This document shows, in pieces, positions 33,834-42,698 of a stretch of DNA of 64,000 nt; the stretch's first letter is position 1; every line of letters begins with the position of its first letter. The stretch is from DAOUKH01 sp965261455. Its GTDB lineage: Bacteria > Chloroflexota > Dehalococcoidia > SHYB01. The position numbers were made by a program, and so were the translations under genes. Where the stretch lies: assembly GCA_965261455.1 (NCBI GenBank), contig OZ253453.1:2480001-2544000 (forward strand), written 5' to 3'. The notes beneath the pieces were generated by a model. That model ran no database searches. It saw only the letters and a list, made by a program, of their open reading frames with translations, and had not been told where the DNA came from.

Positions 33834-34673
33834 GTGGCCGGCCCGTCTCAGTCCAGTGGCGGCGAGTTGCCGATCACCGGCCACCTCGCCGAGTTGCGGA
33901 CCCGGCTTATCATCACAATGGTCGCGGTGGTCGCGGGCGTCATCGTCTCGTTCATCTACCGGGACTTCATCTTCGACATCCTGCTCCGCCCGGGCGAACG
34001 TGACGGGCAGCCAATCGAGCTGGTCTACACCACGCTCACTGGCGCCATCGGCCCCACGATGAAGGTCGCGCTCTTGGGGGGCGCCATCGCCGCGCTTCCC
34101 GTCGTCGTCTACCAAGCGGCTCGCTTCCTCGCACCCGGCATGACACGGGCGGAGCGGCGCCACTTTATTGTCATGCTCCCCGGCGTGGCCCTGGCCTTCG
34201 CCGGCGGACTCGCCTTCGCCTACTTCATCCTGATACCGCCGATCATCGACTTCCTCCTCACCTTCGGCGACGACGTCGCGGCGCCCCTGATCACGCTTGA
34301 AAGCTATATCAGCACCGTGCTCGCCCTGCTCTTTTGGATGGGCGTGGCCTTCGAGACCCCGTTCCTCATGTACTTCCTGGCCCGGTTCGGGATCTTGACG
34401 CCGGAATTCTACGCGCGGCAGCGCCGCATCTGGCTGGTGATCGCGGTCATCCTCGGCGCCCTGATCACCCCGACGTTCGATCCGGTGAACCAGTTGATGG
34501 TGGCGGCGCCGTTCGTCGTCCTCTACGAGGTGGGGATCCTGTTCTCTAGGCTCGCCGTACGCGGGAAGCGGCCGCCGGGCCGCGGCCGCCGAGGCCGACG
34601 GTTAGAGCGGGGCACGAAAAAGGCGGCCACGGAAGGCCGCCTTACGCCGGAAAACCGCGAGCGCCGGGGCTAG
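33834..34673 (+). CDS. tatC: Sec-independent protein translocase TatC
   Basis: 279 residues with six hydrophobic segments. ITGHLAELRTRL is the conserved cytoplasmic N-terminus that reads the twin-arginine signal, and FETPFLMYFLARFGILTP and ALITPTFDPVNQ are TatC signatures. It forms the substrate receptor in the cytoplasmic membrane. GTG start nine bases after the TatB-like stop. Its stop overlaps the convergent tatA stop through a shared CTAG, and its last codons contain the tatA terminator hairpin. The basic C-terminal tail (RGKRPPGRGRRGRRLERG) is longer than usual. Confidence 0.94.
   Translation: MAGPSQSSGGELPITGHLAELRTRLIITMVAVVAGVIVSFIYRDFIFDILLRPGERDGQPIELVYTTLTGAIGPTMKVALLGGAIAALPVVVYQAARFLAPGMTRAERRHFIVMLPGVALAFAGGLAFAYFILIPPIIDFLLTFGDDVAAPLITLESYISTVLALLFWMGVAFETPFLMYFLARFGILTPEFYARQRRIWLVIAVILGALITPTFDPVNQLMVAAPFVVLYEVGILFSRLAVRGKRPPGRGRRGRRLERGTKKAATEGRLTPENRERRG
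34620..34643 (-). terminator. Intrinsic terminator of tatA inside tatC coding sequence
   Basis: On the minus strand AAGGCGGCC-TTCCGT-GGCCGCCTT is a nine-base-pair stem followed by TTT, the form of a rho-independent terminator for tatA. It lies within the last 20 codons of tatC. Confidence 0.65.
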
Positions 34674-34888
34674 TGCTGTACCGGGGGCCGCTCGGACGGC
34701 TCGCTCGGGGACTTGGCATCACTGGCGATCTTGGCCTGCTCGCCGTCGCCGTTGGTGATGCCCCGCTTGAACTCGCGCAGTCCCTTCCCCAGCGAGAGGC
34801 CCATCTGGGGCAGGCGGGCGGCGCCGAAGACAAGTACGAGCACGCCAAGGATGAGGAGAATCTCCGGCCATCCAAAGCTCCGAAACAT
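34670..34888 (-). CDS. tatA: Twin-arginine translocase subunit TatA
   Basis: 72 residues: MFRSFGWPEILLILGVLVLVF transmembrane helix, FGAARLPQMGLSLGKGLREFKRG hinge and amphipathic helix, then a polar tail. It would oligomerise to form the Tat pore. GAGGAGG is upstream of the ATG. It faces tatC tail to tail, with TAG stops sharing the CTAG at 34670-34673, an unusual arrangement for Tat genes that normally form one operon. Confidence 0.9.
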   Translation of the reverse strand: MFRSFGWPEILLILGVLVLVFGAARLPQMGLSLGKGLREFKRGITNGDGEQAKIASDAKSPSEPSERPPVQH

Positions 34889-35000
34889 ACCGTGCCTCCT
34901 CGGCGGCGCGCGCCGGGACTCGTGTCTGAGTTCATACTATTCTGGGGCGCGGGGGCCGTCAAGGAAGCGCCGCCCGCGGGCGGGTGGCGGCGTAAGGCGG

Positions 35001-35006
35001 TATCAT
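35001..35006 (+). promoter_or_regulatory. -10 box TATCAT for the NYN gene
   Basis: TATCAT lies 21 bases before the ATG at 35028, with GAAGAGGTG as the ribosome site between them. Confidence 0.35.
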
Positions 35007-35027
35007 GAAAATGAGAAGAGGTGATTC

Positions 35028-35630
35028 ATGAATAATCAGAACGGCTCAGCGCCGGACGCCCCCAGGGTCGTCGTGTTCATCGACGGAAGTAATCTGTACC
35101 ACAGCCTGGAGGAGAACTGCGGGCGTGCCGATCTCGACTTCGAGTTGTTCGTCCACAAGCTGGCCGGAGAACGGACCCTCTTCCGGACGTACTACTACAA
35201 CATCTTGCAGGACTCGGAACGCAGGCCGGAGCAGCACAAGGAGCAGCAAAAGTTCCTGGCGAGCCTCTACGCCGTGCCGAGGATGGACCTGCGCCTCGGC
35301 ACACAGAAGATGCGCGGCGACCAACTCGTCGAGAAGGGCGTCGACATCATGCTGGCGACGGACCTCCTTCGCTTTGCCTGGGAGGACATGTACGACGTGG
35401 CGATCCTTGTTTCCGGCGACGCCGACTTCATCTACGCGGTCTCGACGGTGAAGAGCCTCGGCAAGCACGTCGAGGTCGCCGGTTTCCCGAGCAATCTGGC
35501 TATGGACCTAGCGAACGCCGTCGACGACCGCCACTTCCTCGATACCGACTACTTCAAGGGCCTCTGGGCGGGTTCGAAACGGCCCGCGGCCCGCGGTGGC
35601 CGGCGGCGCAAGCGCCTGCCGTTGGGCTAG
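35028..35630 (+). CDS. NYN-domain (LabA/DUF88) putative RNase
   Basis: 200 residues. VVVFIDGSNLYHSLEEN, then VEKGVDIMLATDLLRFAWEDMYDVAILVSGDADFIYAVSTVKSLGKHVEV gives the NYN fold with its acidic cluster (D, D, D, SGDADF). The C-terminus is short and strongly basic (RGGRRRKRLP), likely binding RNA. It is unrelated in detail to the NYN-LOTUS protein at 14.7 kb. Its stop shares CTAG with the convergent rsmI stop. Confidence 0.88.
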   Translation: MNNQNGSAPDAPRVVVFIDGSNLYHSLEENCGRADLDFELFVHKLAGERTLFRTYYYNILQDSERRPEQHKEQQKFLASLYAVPRMDLRLGTQKMRGDQLVEKGVDIMLATDLLRFAWEDMYDVAILVSGDADFIYAVSTVKSLGKHVEVAGFPSNLAMDLANAVDDRHFLDTDYFKGLWAGSKRPAARGGRRRKRLPLG

Positions 35631-36475
35631 CCGCTATCCGCCTTCGCGGCGGCGTCCTTCGCCTCGACCCATAGCCGGTAAGCGGCCCGGCGCGGCACGC
35701 CGAATGCTTCGACGGCCTGGGCCACGGAATCCTTGCCCGTAGCGCCCGCCCTGGCTAACGACGTCAGCAGTCGCCGCGCCGCCTCGACGGCGTCGTCACC
35801 GGCGCCCTCGCCTTCCTCCGCACCCTCGATGACGAGGGTAAACTCGCCGCGGGGCTCGTCGAAATGCGCCGCTGCCTCGTCGATGGTCCCGCGAAAGACC
35901 TCTTGGTGGAGCTTGGTGAGCTCGCGGCAGACGGCGATGCGGCGGGGGCCGAAGACTCCGACGGCCTCCCGCAGCGTGGCCCGCAGCCTGTGCGGCGCCT
36001 CGAAGACCACCAAGGTCCGCGGCTCACCGCTCAGGCTCTGGAGGAAGCGCTTTCGCTCGCCGGCCTTGCGCGGCGGGAACCCGACGAAGGTGAACTGGTG
36101 CGACGGCAGCCCCGAGACCGCGAGGGCGGCGCTGACGGCGCTGGCGCCGGGCAGGACGTCCACGGGCAGCCCCGCCTCAATCGCCGCCGCCACGATGCCA
36201 TAGCCGGGGTCGCTGATCGAAGGCATACCCGCTTCGGTGATCAGGGCCACGTCCGCCCCGCGCAGGCGCTCCAGCAGCGACGCCGTCCGCCCCCTCCCCC
36301 CTTGCTCGTGGTAGCTAATCACCGGCGTCTTGATGTCATACCGGCCCAGCAGAATCTTGGCTCGCCGCGTGTCCTCCGCCGCGATGACATCGACCTCGCC
36401 TAGTACGCGGATGGCGCGCAGCGAGATGTCTTCGAGGTTCCCGATCGGCGTTCCGATCAGGAAGAGGACGCCCAC
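35627..36475 (-). CDS. rsmI: 16S rRNA (cytidine1402-2'-O)-methyltransferase RsmI
   Basis: 282 residues. LIGTPIGNLEDISLRAI, EDTRRAKILL, SYHEQ, LITEAGMPSISDPGY and LPGASAVSAAL are the RsmI sequence landmarks of the tetrapyrrole-methylase fold. It methylates the ribose of C1402 in 16S rRNA with AdoMet. GTG 36475 begins three nt after the prmC stop, third gene of prfA-prmC-rsmI. The C-terminal part reads as a small helical domain (SVAQAVEAFGVPRRAAYRL). Confidence 0.95.
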   Translation of the reverse strand: MGVLFLIGTPIGNLEDISLRAIRVLGEVDVIAAEDTRRAKILLGRYDIKTPVISYHEQGGRGRTASLLERLRGADVALITEAGMPSISDPGYGIVAAAIEAGLPVDVLPGASAVSAALAVSGLPSHQFTFVGFPPRKAGERKRFLQSLSGEPRTLVVFEAPHRLRATLREAVGVFGPRRIAVCRELTKLHQEVFRGTIDEAAAHFDEPRGEFTLVIEGAEEGEGAGDDAVEAARRLLTSLARAGATGKDSVAQAVEAFGVPRRAAYRLWVEAKDAAAKADSG

Positions 36476-36478
36476 GCC

Positions 36479-37383
36479 CTACACCCCAAGCCCGGCGGGA
36501 GCGAGTCCCGCGGATGCGGGCGCGGGGGTGAACTCGAGGAGCGCCCCCCGCTCGGCGCCGGAGAGGTCGGCGTAGGCCTTCGCGCGGGTAGGGGCGGGGA
36601 CGTCGCGGGTCTCCCGCAGGAGGCGGTCGGTCTGCCCGTCGCCGAGTTCGAGGGCGGCGAAGCGTGGCGGGGCGGCCATCCGCTCAATCTGCGCTAGGAG
36701 GCGGCGCACGAGGTCGAGCCCGTCGGACCCGCCGGACAGCGCCAGCCGGGGCTCCCGCCGAACCTCAGGAGCAAGGAACTCCATCTCCTCGTCGGTCACG
36801 TAGGGGAGGTTGGCCGCGACGATGGCGCCCTGTGCCTCCTCCGGTGTCAGCGGCGCGGCGTCGAGCAGGTCGCCGCGCCGGAACTCGATGCCTCCGGCGG
36901 CGCCCAGCCGCGACGCGTTCGAAGCGGCGACCGCGAGGGCCGCGGGCGATATGTCGGTGGCGATGACCCGCGACTTGGGCAGCGCCAGCGCCGCGCTCAC
37001 CGAGACCGCGCCGCTGCCTGTCCCCACGTCGACGATCACGGCCTCGCCGCCGAAATGCTCCCGGGCTAGGTTGATGACGAGGTCCACCAGCGCCTCGGTC
37101 TCCTGACGCGGGACGAGGACGGCGGGCGTGACCTCAAAGTCGAGGCCGTAGAACTCGCGGCGGCCCAGGATGTAGGCCAGCGGCTCGCGGTCGAGGCGCC
37201 GCACCAGCATCGAGTCCAACCGTTCGTGGAAGCCGGGGGGCGGCGGTTCGCGCAGCGAGGCGTAGAGCCGTGCGCGGGAGATACCGGCCGCCGCCATAAC
37301 GAGCACTTCGGCTTCGAGGGGCGCCTCGTCGGCGCCTGCCGTTCGGAGCCGCTCGCGCACGCCGGCGAGGACGGCGCCGAGCG

Positions 37384-37387
<4 letters not shown>
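36479..37387 (-). CDS. prmC: Peptide chain release factor N5-glutamine methyltransferase PrmC
   Basis: 302 residues. An N-terminal helical domain is followed by the AdoMet-binding VDVGTGSGAVSVSAAL and the catalytic loop AANLPYV; most PrmC have NPPY, and NLPY is an accepted variant. REPLAYILGRREFYGLDFEVTPAVLVPRQETE is the highly conserved substrate-binding segment. It methylates Gln of the GGQ motif of release factors. GTG overlaps the prfA TGA by four bases, so enzyme and substrate are translationally coupled. Confidence 0.95.
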
Positions 37388-38469
<1,082 letters not shown>

Positions 38470-38519
38470 GATTTGGCGCCCGCGCCCTGTTCGGCAAGGA
38501 AGACGTCGGCGGTGTCTCG

Positions 38520-38525
38520 ATTATA
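38520..38525 (-). promoter_or_regulatory. -10 box TATAAT for prfA-prmC-rsmI
   Basis: TATAAT in the GCTATAAT context on the minus strand, 50 bases before the prfA ATG. Confidence 0.55.
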
Positions 38526-38574
38526 GCAAGCGCCTCCGTGCCGCACGGCCCCGCTCCGCTACGCGGAATGACGT

Positions 38575-38603
38575 TTGACGTCCACCGTCAACGATCTTAG
38601 ACT
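38575..38603 (+). promoter_or_regulatory. higBA promoter with embedded palindromic operator
   Basis: TTGACG (38575-38580), a 17-bp spacer and TAGACT (38598-38603) make a sigma70-type promoter. TTGACG-TCCAC-CGTCAA is an inverted repeat that covers the -35 box and half the spacer, where HigA-type repressors bind. The predicted start site is within a few bases of the higB ATG. Confidence 0.55.
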
Positions 38604-38614
38604 GGACGTCAGCG

Positions 38615-38896
38615 ATGATTCTCGGATACCGGGACAAGCGGACCGAGCAGTTCGCCGGTGGGGCATTCGTTGCGGCGTTCCAGGGATTTGAAGGACAGGC
38701 GGCGAAACGGCTTTCGGTCCTGAATGCGGCGCCGTCGCTGGCTACGCTGAGTGCTTTGCCAAGCAATCGCCTAGAAGCGCTCAGAGGTGCGAGAGAAGGG
38801 CAATACTCTATCCGCATCAATCGGCAATGGCGTCTCTGCTTCACCTGGTCCGATGCTCCGGGTCCAACCAGCGTCGAGATTACGGACTATCACTAG
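38615..38896 (+). CDS. higB: HigB-like type II toxin (RelE/ParE superfamily)
   Basis: 93 residues. MILGYRDKRTEQFAGG at the start, LRGAREGQYSIRINRQWRLCFTW and VEITDYH at the end are the HigB/PIN-unrelated RelE-fold hallmarks, with the catalytic-region Arg and Tyr/His residues. It should cleave mRNA on the ribosome. Toxin precedes antitoxin, the HigBA order. The leader is only about four nt, so it may be translated leaderless. Confidence 0.92.
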   Translation: MILGYRDKRTEQFAGGAFVAAFQGFEGQAAKRLSVLNAAPSLATLSALPSNRLEALRGAREGQYSIRINRQWRLCFTWSDAPGPTSVEITDYH

Positions 38897-38916
38897 AAGC
38901 GAAGAGGGATTGAGGC

Positions 38917-39207
38917 ATGTTGAAGCGAGTCGTACATCCAGGGGAGATTCTCAAGGATGAACTTGCGGAGTTGGGCGTGGCCCCAACGACGTTCGCGCGT
39001 CAGATCGGCGTGCCGCCGAACCGTGTTAGTCAGATCATCGCCGGCAAGCGTTCAGTGACCGGCGACACCGCCCTGAGGCTCGGGCACTGGTTCGGTGTCG
39101 AACCGCAATTCTGGCTGAACCTCCAGACGCAATTCGATCTCGCCGCCGCCGAACAACGCGTTGGATCGGTTGTGCGCGCCCTGCCCACCGGCGCCGGTGG
39201 GGCATAA
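38917..39207 (+). CDS. higA: HigA-family antitoxin
   Basis: 96 residues, 20 nt after higB. VHPGEILKDELAELGV, then TTFARQIGVPPNRVSQIIAGKRSVTGDTALRLGHWFGVEPQFWLNLQ is the HigA/VapI-type XRE helix-turn-helix. It neutralises HigB and represses the operon through the upstream palindrome. The pair looks complete and intact. Confidence 0.93.
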   Translation: MLKRVVHPGEILKDELAELGVAPTTFARQIGVPPNRVSQIIAGKRSVTGDTALRLGHWFGVEPQFWLNLQTQFDLAAAEQRVGSVVRALPTGAGGA

Positions 39208-39239
39208 AGGAGCGCCTCCTTGCTCCGACCCTCTCGCCG

Positions 39240-40493
39240 CTACTCGCCGAGGCTGGCAACGGCTTCGGCGGTGGGAAGCGTGTGTTGCTCGCCGTCGGCC
39301 AGGCGCTTCACCGTGACTGTCCCGTCGCGGACCTCGTCCCCGCCGAGGATGAGTGCGTGCTCCGCGCCGATAGAGCCGGCGTAGCGAAGCTGCGCCTTCA
39401 GACTCTTGCCGCCGGGAGCCATGACCGCCGAGACGGCGGCGGCGCGGAGGCTGGAGGTGAGCGCCAACGCGACGCGCCGGGCGTCGTCGCCGAGGAAGGC
39501 CACGAGAGCGGTGACCGGCGGCGCGCCGGGCGCTTCGACGCCCTGACGTTTCAGGTTGAGGATAATCCGCTCGATGCCCGAGGCGAAGCCGACGGCGGGT
39601 GTCGGCTTTCCGCCGATCTGTTCGATGAGGCCGTCGTAGCGCCCGCCGCCGCCCAGCGTGCTCTGCTGCCCCTCCTCCGGCGGCGCGATCTCGAAAACGG
39701 TGTGCGTGTAGTAGTCGAGGCCGCGCACCAGCGTGTGATCGATGGAGTAGGGGATTCGCAGTGCCTCCAAGCCGTCGAGCACCGCGCCCCAGTGATCCGC
39801 GGCGTCCCCTTCGAGGAAGTCCGTCGAGCGTGGGGCCTCCGCGGCGAGCCCTACCGACACCTCGTCCTTACCGTCGAGGAGCCGTAGCGGATTCGCCTCG
39901 AAGCGCCGCTGGGCGTCCGCGCCCAGCCGAGGTAGGAGCGGCCCATAGTAGTCGCGCAGCGCTTCGATGTAGCGGGGGCGCGAGGCGGCGTCGCCCATGC
40001 TGTTGACGAAGATCGTGAGGCCGCGCAGCCCTAGGTTGGCGAAGAAACGCCACGCGATCTCGATGATTTCCACGTCCGCCTCAGGGTCGGCCGACCCCAG
40101 CATCTCGACGTTGAGCTGGTGGAACTGGCGCTGCCGGCCCGCCTGCGGACGGTCGTACCGGAACATGGGGAGACGCGTCGAATAGAGCCGGACCGGCTGC
40201 GGCAGCACGTGCATCCCATGTTCGACGTAGGCGCGGGCGACGCCGGCGGTGCCTTCGGGGCGCAGCGAGAGCAGGTCGCCCCCGCGGTCCTCGAAGGTGT
40301 ACGTTTCCTTCTCCGCCACGTCGGTCGCCTCGCCGACGGAGCGAACGAAGAGGTCCGCCTCCTCGAAGATGGGCGTGTCGATGCGCCGGAAGCCGTACAG
40401 CGTGAGCAGGTCGGCGGCGGTCCGGTCGACATGCTCCCACCAAGGCTGCTCGTCGGGGAGAATGTCTTTGGCGCCGCGAGGGGCTCGGTACAC
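39240..40493 (-). CDS. hisS: Histidyl-tRNA synthetase
   Basis: 417 residues, class II. Motif 2 region FRYDRPQAGRQRQFHQLNVE, the His-specific VRGLDYYTHTVFE, GGGGRYDGL and motif 3 GFASGIERI are all present, followed by the anticodon-binding domain. It charges tRNA-His. GTG 40493 has GAGG seven bases upstream. It converges on higA with 32 nt between the stops. Nothing unusual. Confidence 0.95.
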   Translation of the reverse strand: MYRAPRGAKDILPDEQPWWEHVDRTAADLLTLYGFRRIDTPIFEEADLFVRSVGEATDVAEKETYTFEDRGGDLLSLRPEGTAGVARAYVEHGMHVLPQPVRLYSTRLPMFRYDRPQAGRQRQFHQLNVEMLGSADPEADVEIIEIAWRFFANLGLRGLTIFVNSMGDAASRPRYIEALRDYYGPLLPRLGADAQRRFEANPLRLLDGKDEVSVGLAAEAPRSTDFLEGDAADHWGAVLDGLEALRIPYSIDHTLVRGLDYYTHTVFEIAPPEEGQQSTLGGGGRYDGLIEQIGGKPTPAVGFASGIERIILNLKRQGVEAPGAPPVTALVAFLGDDARRVALALTSSLRAAAVSAVMAPGGKSLKAQLRYAGSIGAEHALILGGDEVRDGTVTVKRLADGEQHTLPTAEAVASLGE

Positions 40494-40630
40494 GTCAGGA
40501 CCTCATGCAGACTAGGACTAGGATACCATTCCGAATCTGGGCCTTCCCTAGCCGGGGTTCGGCGCGGAAGCCGGGGTTGGGTCCCCGCCGACCGCTCCCC
40601 CGCCTGAACTCCTGAGTCATGCGAGTCTGC

Positions 40631-41300
40631 TCACGGAGAGGCGGTTAAGGAGGGCCCGACATGACGCAGCAGCCATCTTGCCAAAGCCTCCCGAAGCTTA
40701 GCCCCGCATTCGCGAAGGGAATGGCCCGCGCCGGGGTAAAGGAGGAGTTCCTTGGGCTCTAGAGCAGGCCGCCGGAAGGCGCGTGTCGTCCTCGCCGTGG
40801 ATGAGGAGCAGCGGCCGGGGAGCGAGCTTCGCGGCCCCTGTCGACCCGTGGGTCTGGCTGCTCAGCGCCGCGACTGCGACGACCAGCGGGCTGAGCGCGC
40901 CCGCCACGATCACGACGGCGCCGCCGAAGGAGTGCCCCACGAGAGCGACCCGCCGTGCGCCGAGCCCCTTCAGCATTGAAACACCGGCAAGGGCATCGAG
41001 AGCGCACTCGCGGAGTTCGCCGGGACTCCGATAGTTGAGGCGCAGGGAAGTGATGCCGTGGCCCGCGAGGTCGCTCGCCAGGTCGGCGTAGACGCCGTCG
41101 GCGGGCCCGTCGAAGCCGCCGATCGCGCCGGAGAGCCAGACGACCGCCCCGTCGCTCCCCTCGTGGGGATGAAAGATGGCCGGAATCGGCCCGCGTGAGG
41201 TCTCGATCTCGACGAGCAGCGTTCCGTCGGGCTGCGGGTCGGCGGCGACGCGCCGGATTTCGAGGCCCAGGTCGCCGTCGTCGCGCGGAGGCCCGGTCAT
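40631..41300 (-). pseudogene. Alpha/beta hydrolase gene with a frameshift before the catalytic His
   Basis: The first frame encodes a dienelactone-hydrolase-like protein with GHSFGG (Ser nucleophile) and LLLIHGEDDTRLPAACSRA (acid), then runs into unrelated sequence and a stop at 40698. From about 40759 the next frame continues EPKELLLYPGAGHSLRECG and ends at 40631, which is exactly the expected C-terminus with the catalytic His. A one-base indel near 40760 therefore splits the gene. It may be a true inactivation or a base error in the assembly. It follows the aminotransferase gene by two nt. Confidence 0.75.
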
Positions 41301-41302
41301 GG

Positions 41303-42526
41303 TCAACCGGCGCGGCGGCGTACGAACCGGCCGATTCGTTCGAGCGCCTCTTCGATCTCCCCGGTCGATACGGCGTAGCAGCAGCGGACGTAGCCCTCGC
41401 CCGCCGCGCCGAACGCCGAACCTGGTACGACGGCCACCCGCTCCTCCTTGAGGAGCTGTTCGGCGAAGTCGTCGGAGCGCAGCCCCGTCACCTCAATGCA
41501 AGGAAAGGCGTAAAAGGCGCCCTGGGGCTCGAAGCAGCGCAGCCCCATGTCGTTCAGCCCCTTTACCAGCAGCCGACGGCGATGGTTGTAGGCGGTCACC
41601 ATGTCGTCGACGATCTTGTCGTCCGTCCGGAGGGCCTCGAGGGCCGCCGCCTGGCTGGGGCCCGGGGCGCAGAGCATCGTGTACTGGTGGATCTTCACCA
41701 TGGCGCCGAGGATCTCCGGTGGGGCCGCGGCGAAGGCGACGCGCCACCCGGTCATGGCGTGGCTCTTCGAAAAGCCGCCGAGCAGGACGGTCCGGTCGCG
41801 CATACCGGGCAGCGAGGGAAGGCTGGTGTGCGTGTGACCGTAGACGAGCCGGTCGTAAACTTCGTCGGAGATGACGATGAGGTCACGGCGCACGGCCACT
41901 TCGGCGATGGCGAGCAGCTCGTCCTTGGAAAGGACGGCGCCTGTCGGATTGTTGGGGTAGGAAAGGAGGAGGGCCTTGGTGGCGTCGCCAACGGCGGCCT
42001 CGACCTGCTCCGCGGTGACGCGGAAGCCGTTCCGCTCCGTCGTGGCGACGGGGACGACGGTCCCACCGGCGAGCGTTACGCAAGGGCCGTACGAGACGTA
42101 GCTCGGCTCGGGGATGATGACCTCGTCGCCGGGATCAAGGATGGCCCGCATGGTCAGGTCGAGCCCCTCGCTCACGCCAACGGTGATGAGCAGCTCGTCG
42201 CGGGGGTCGTATTCAAGGCCGTAGCGGCGTTTGAGGTCGTCGGAAAGGAGCCGGCGCAGCTCGAAGAGACCGTGGTTGGAGGTGTAATGGGTGTGGCCGT
42301 GCTCGACGGAATGAATGGCGGCCTCGCGGATGCCCCAAGGCGTGGCGAAGTCGGGCTCGCCGACCCCAAGCGAGATCACGTCGTCCATCGTCAGGATCAT
42401 GTCGAAGAAGCGCCGGATGCCGGACGGGGCGACGGCTTGGACTCGGCGGGATATGGCGCGGCGCGAGGTGCTGCTCACGTGCGTGAGGTGAGGCCCTGAA
42501 GGAGTAGGGAAGCGGCGAGGTTCCAT
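41303..42526 (-). CDS. Class I/II PLP-dependent aminotransferase
   Basis: 407 residues. LGVGEPDF, SYPNNPTGA, ISDEVYDRLVY and the lysine in GGFSKSHAMTGWRV define a fold-type I aspartate/aromatic-type aminotransferase (PatA-like). It moves amino groups between amino and keto acids in the cytosol. TAGAAT at 42533-42538 lies six bases before ATG 42526, so the message would be leaderless there; GTG 42478 at VSSTSRRAISRRV is an alternative start. Its stop is two nt from the ATG of the downstream frameshifted hydrolase gene. Confidence 0.88.
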   Translation of the reverse strand: MEPRRFPTPSGPHLTHVSSTSRRAISRRVQAVAPSGIRRFFDMILTMDDVISLGVGEPDFATPWGIREAAIHSVEHGHTHYTSNHGLFELRRLLSDDLKRRYGLEYDPRDELLITVGVSEGLDLTMRAILDPGDEVIIPEPSYVSYGPCVTLAGGTVVPVATTERNGFRVTAEQVEAAVGDATKALLLSYPNNPTGAVLSKDELLAIAEVAVRRDLIVISDEVYDRLVYGHTHTSLPSLPGMRDRTVLLGGFSKSHAMTGWRVAFAAAPPEILGAMVKIHQYTMLCAPGPSQAAALEALRTDDKIVDDMVTAYNHRRRLLVKGLNDMGLRCFEPQGAFYAFPCIEVTGLRSDDFAEQLLKEERVAVVPGSAFGAAGEGYVRCCYAVSTGEIEEALERIGRFVRRRAG

Positions 42527-42532
42527 AAACTC

Positions 42533-42538
42533 ATTCTA
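42533..42538 (-). promoter_or_regulatory. -10 box TAGAAT for the aminotransferase gene
   Basis: TAGAAT on the minus strand six bases before the ATG; no Shine-Dalgarno sequence follows. This suggests leaderless initiation. Confidence 0.4.
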
Positions 42539-42569
42539 GGACGGAAAGGGAAGGCTCACAAGAAAGCCG

Positions 42570-42620
42570 AGCCGGGGCCCTCTCGTAGTCTCCCGAGAGG
42601 GGGAGAGGCAAGGAGAAACA
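42570..42620. repeat. Dispersed CTCTC/GAGAG repeat copy
   Basis: CCCTCTCGTAGTCTCCCGAG followed by AGGGGGAGAGG lies in the 107-bp divergent spacer between the aminotransferase and folC genes. It is a diverged member of the family seen at 59-60 kb. Confidence 0.5.
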
Positions 42621-42636
42621 GGGCGAGGGGCTTTGC

Positions 42637-42642
42637 TAGAAT
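42637..42642 (+). promoter_or_regulatory. -10 box TAGAAT for folC
   Basis: TAGAAT in the GCTAGAATGG context, 57 bases before the ATG at 42699. It overlaps the in-frame TTG at 42633, so that codon cannot be the start. Confidence 0.45.
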
Positions 42643-42698
42643 GGCCGTTGCCGAATGACCGCCCACCCGTCCGACCGCGTCTGTCGCTCGCCCCTCTC

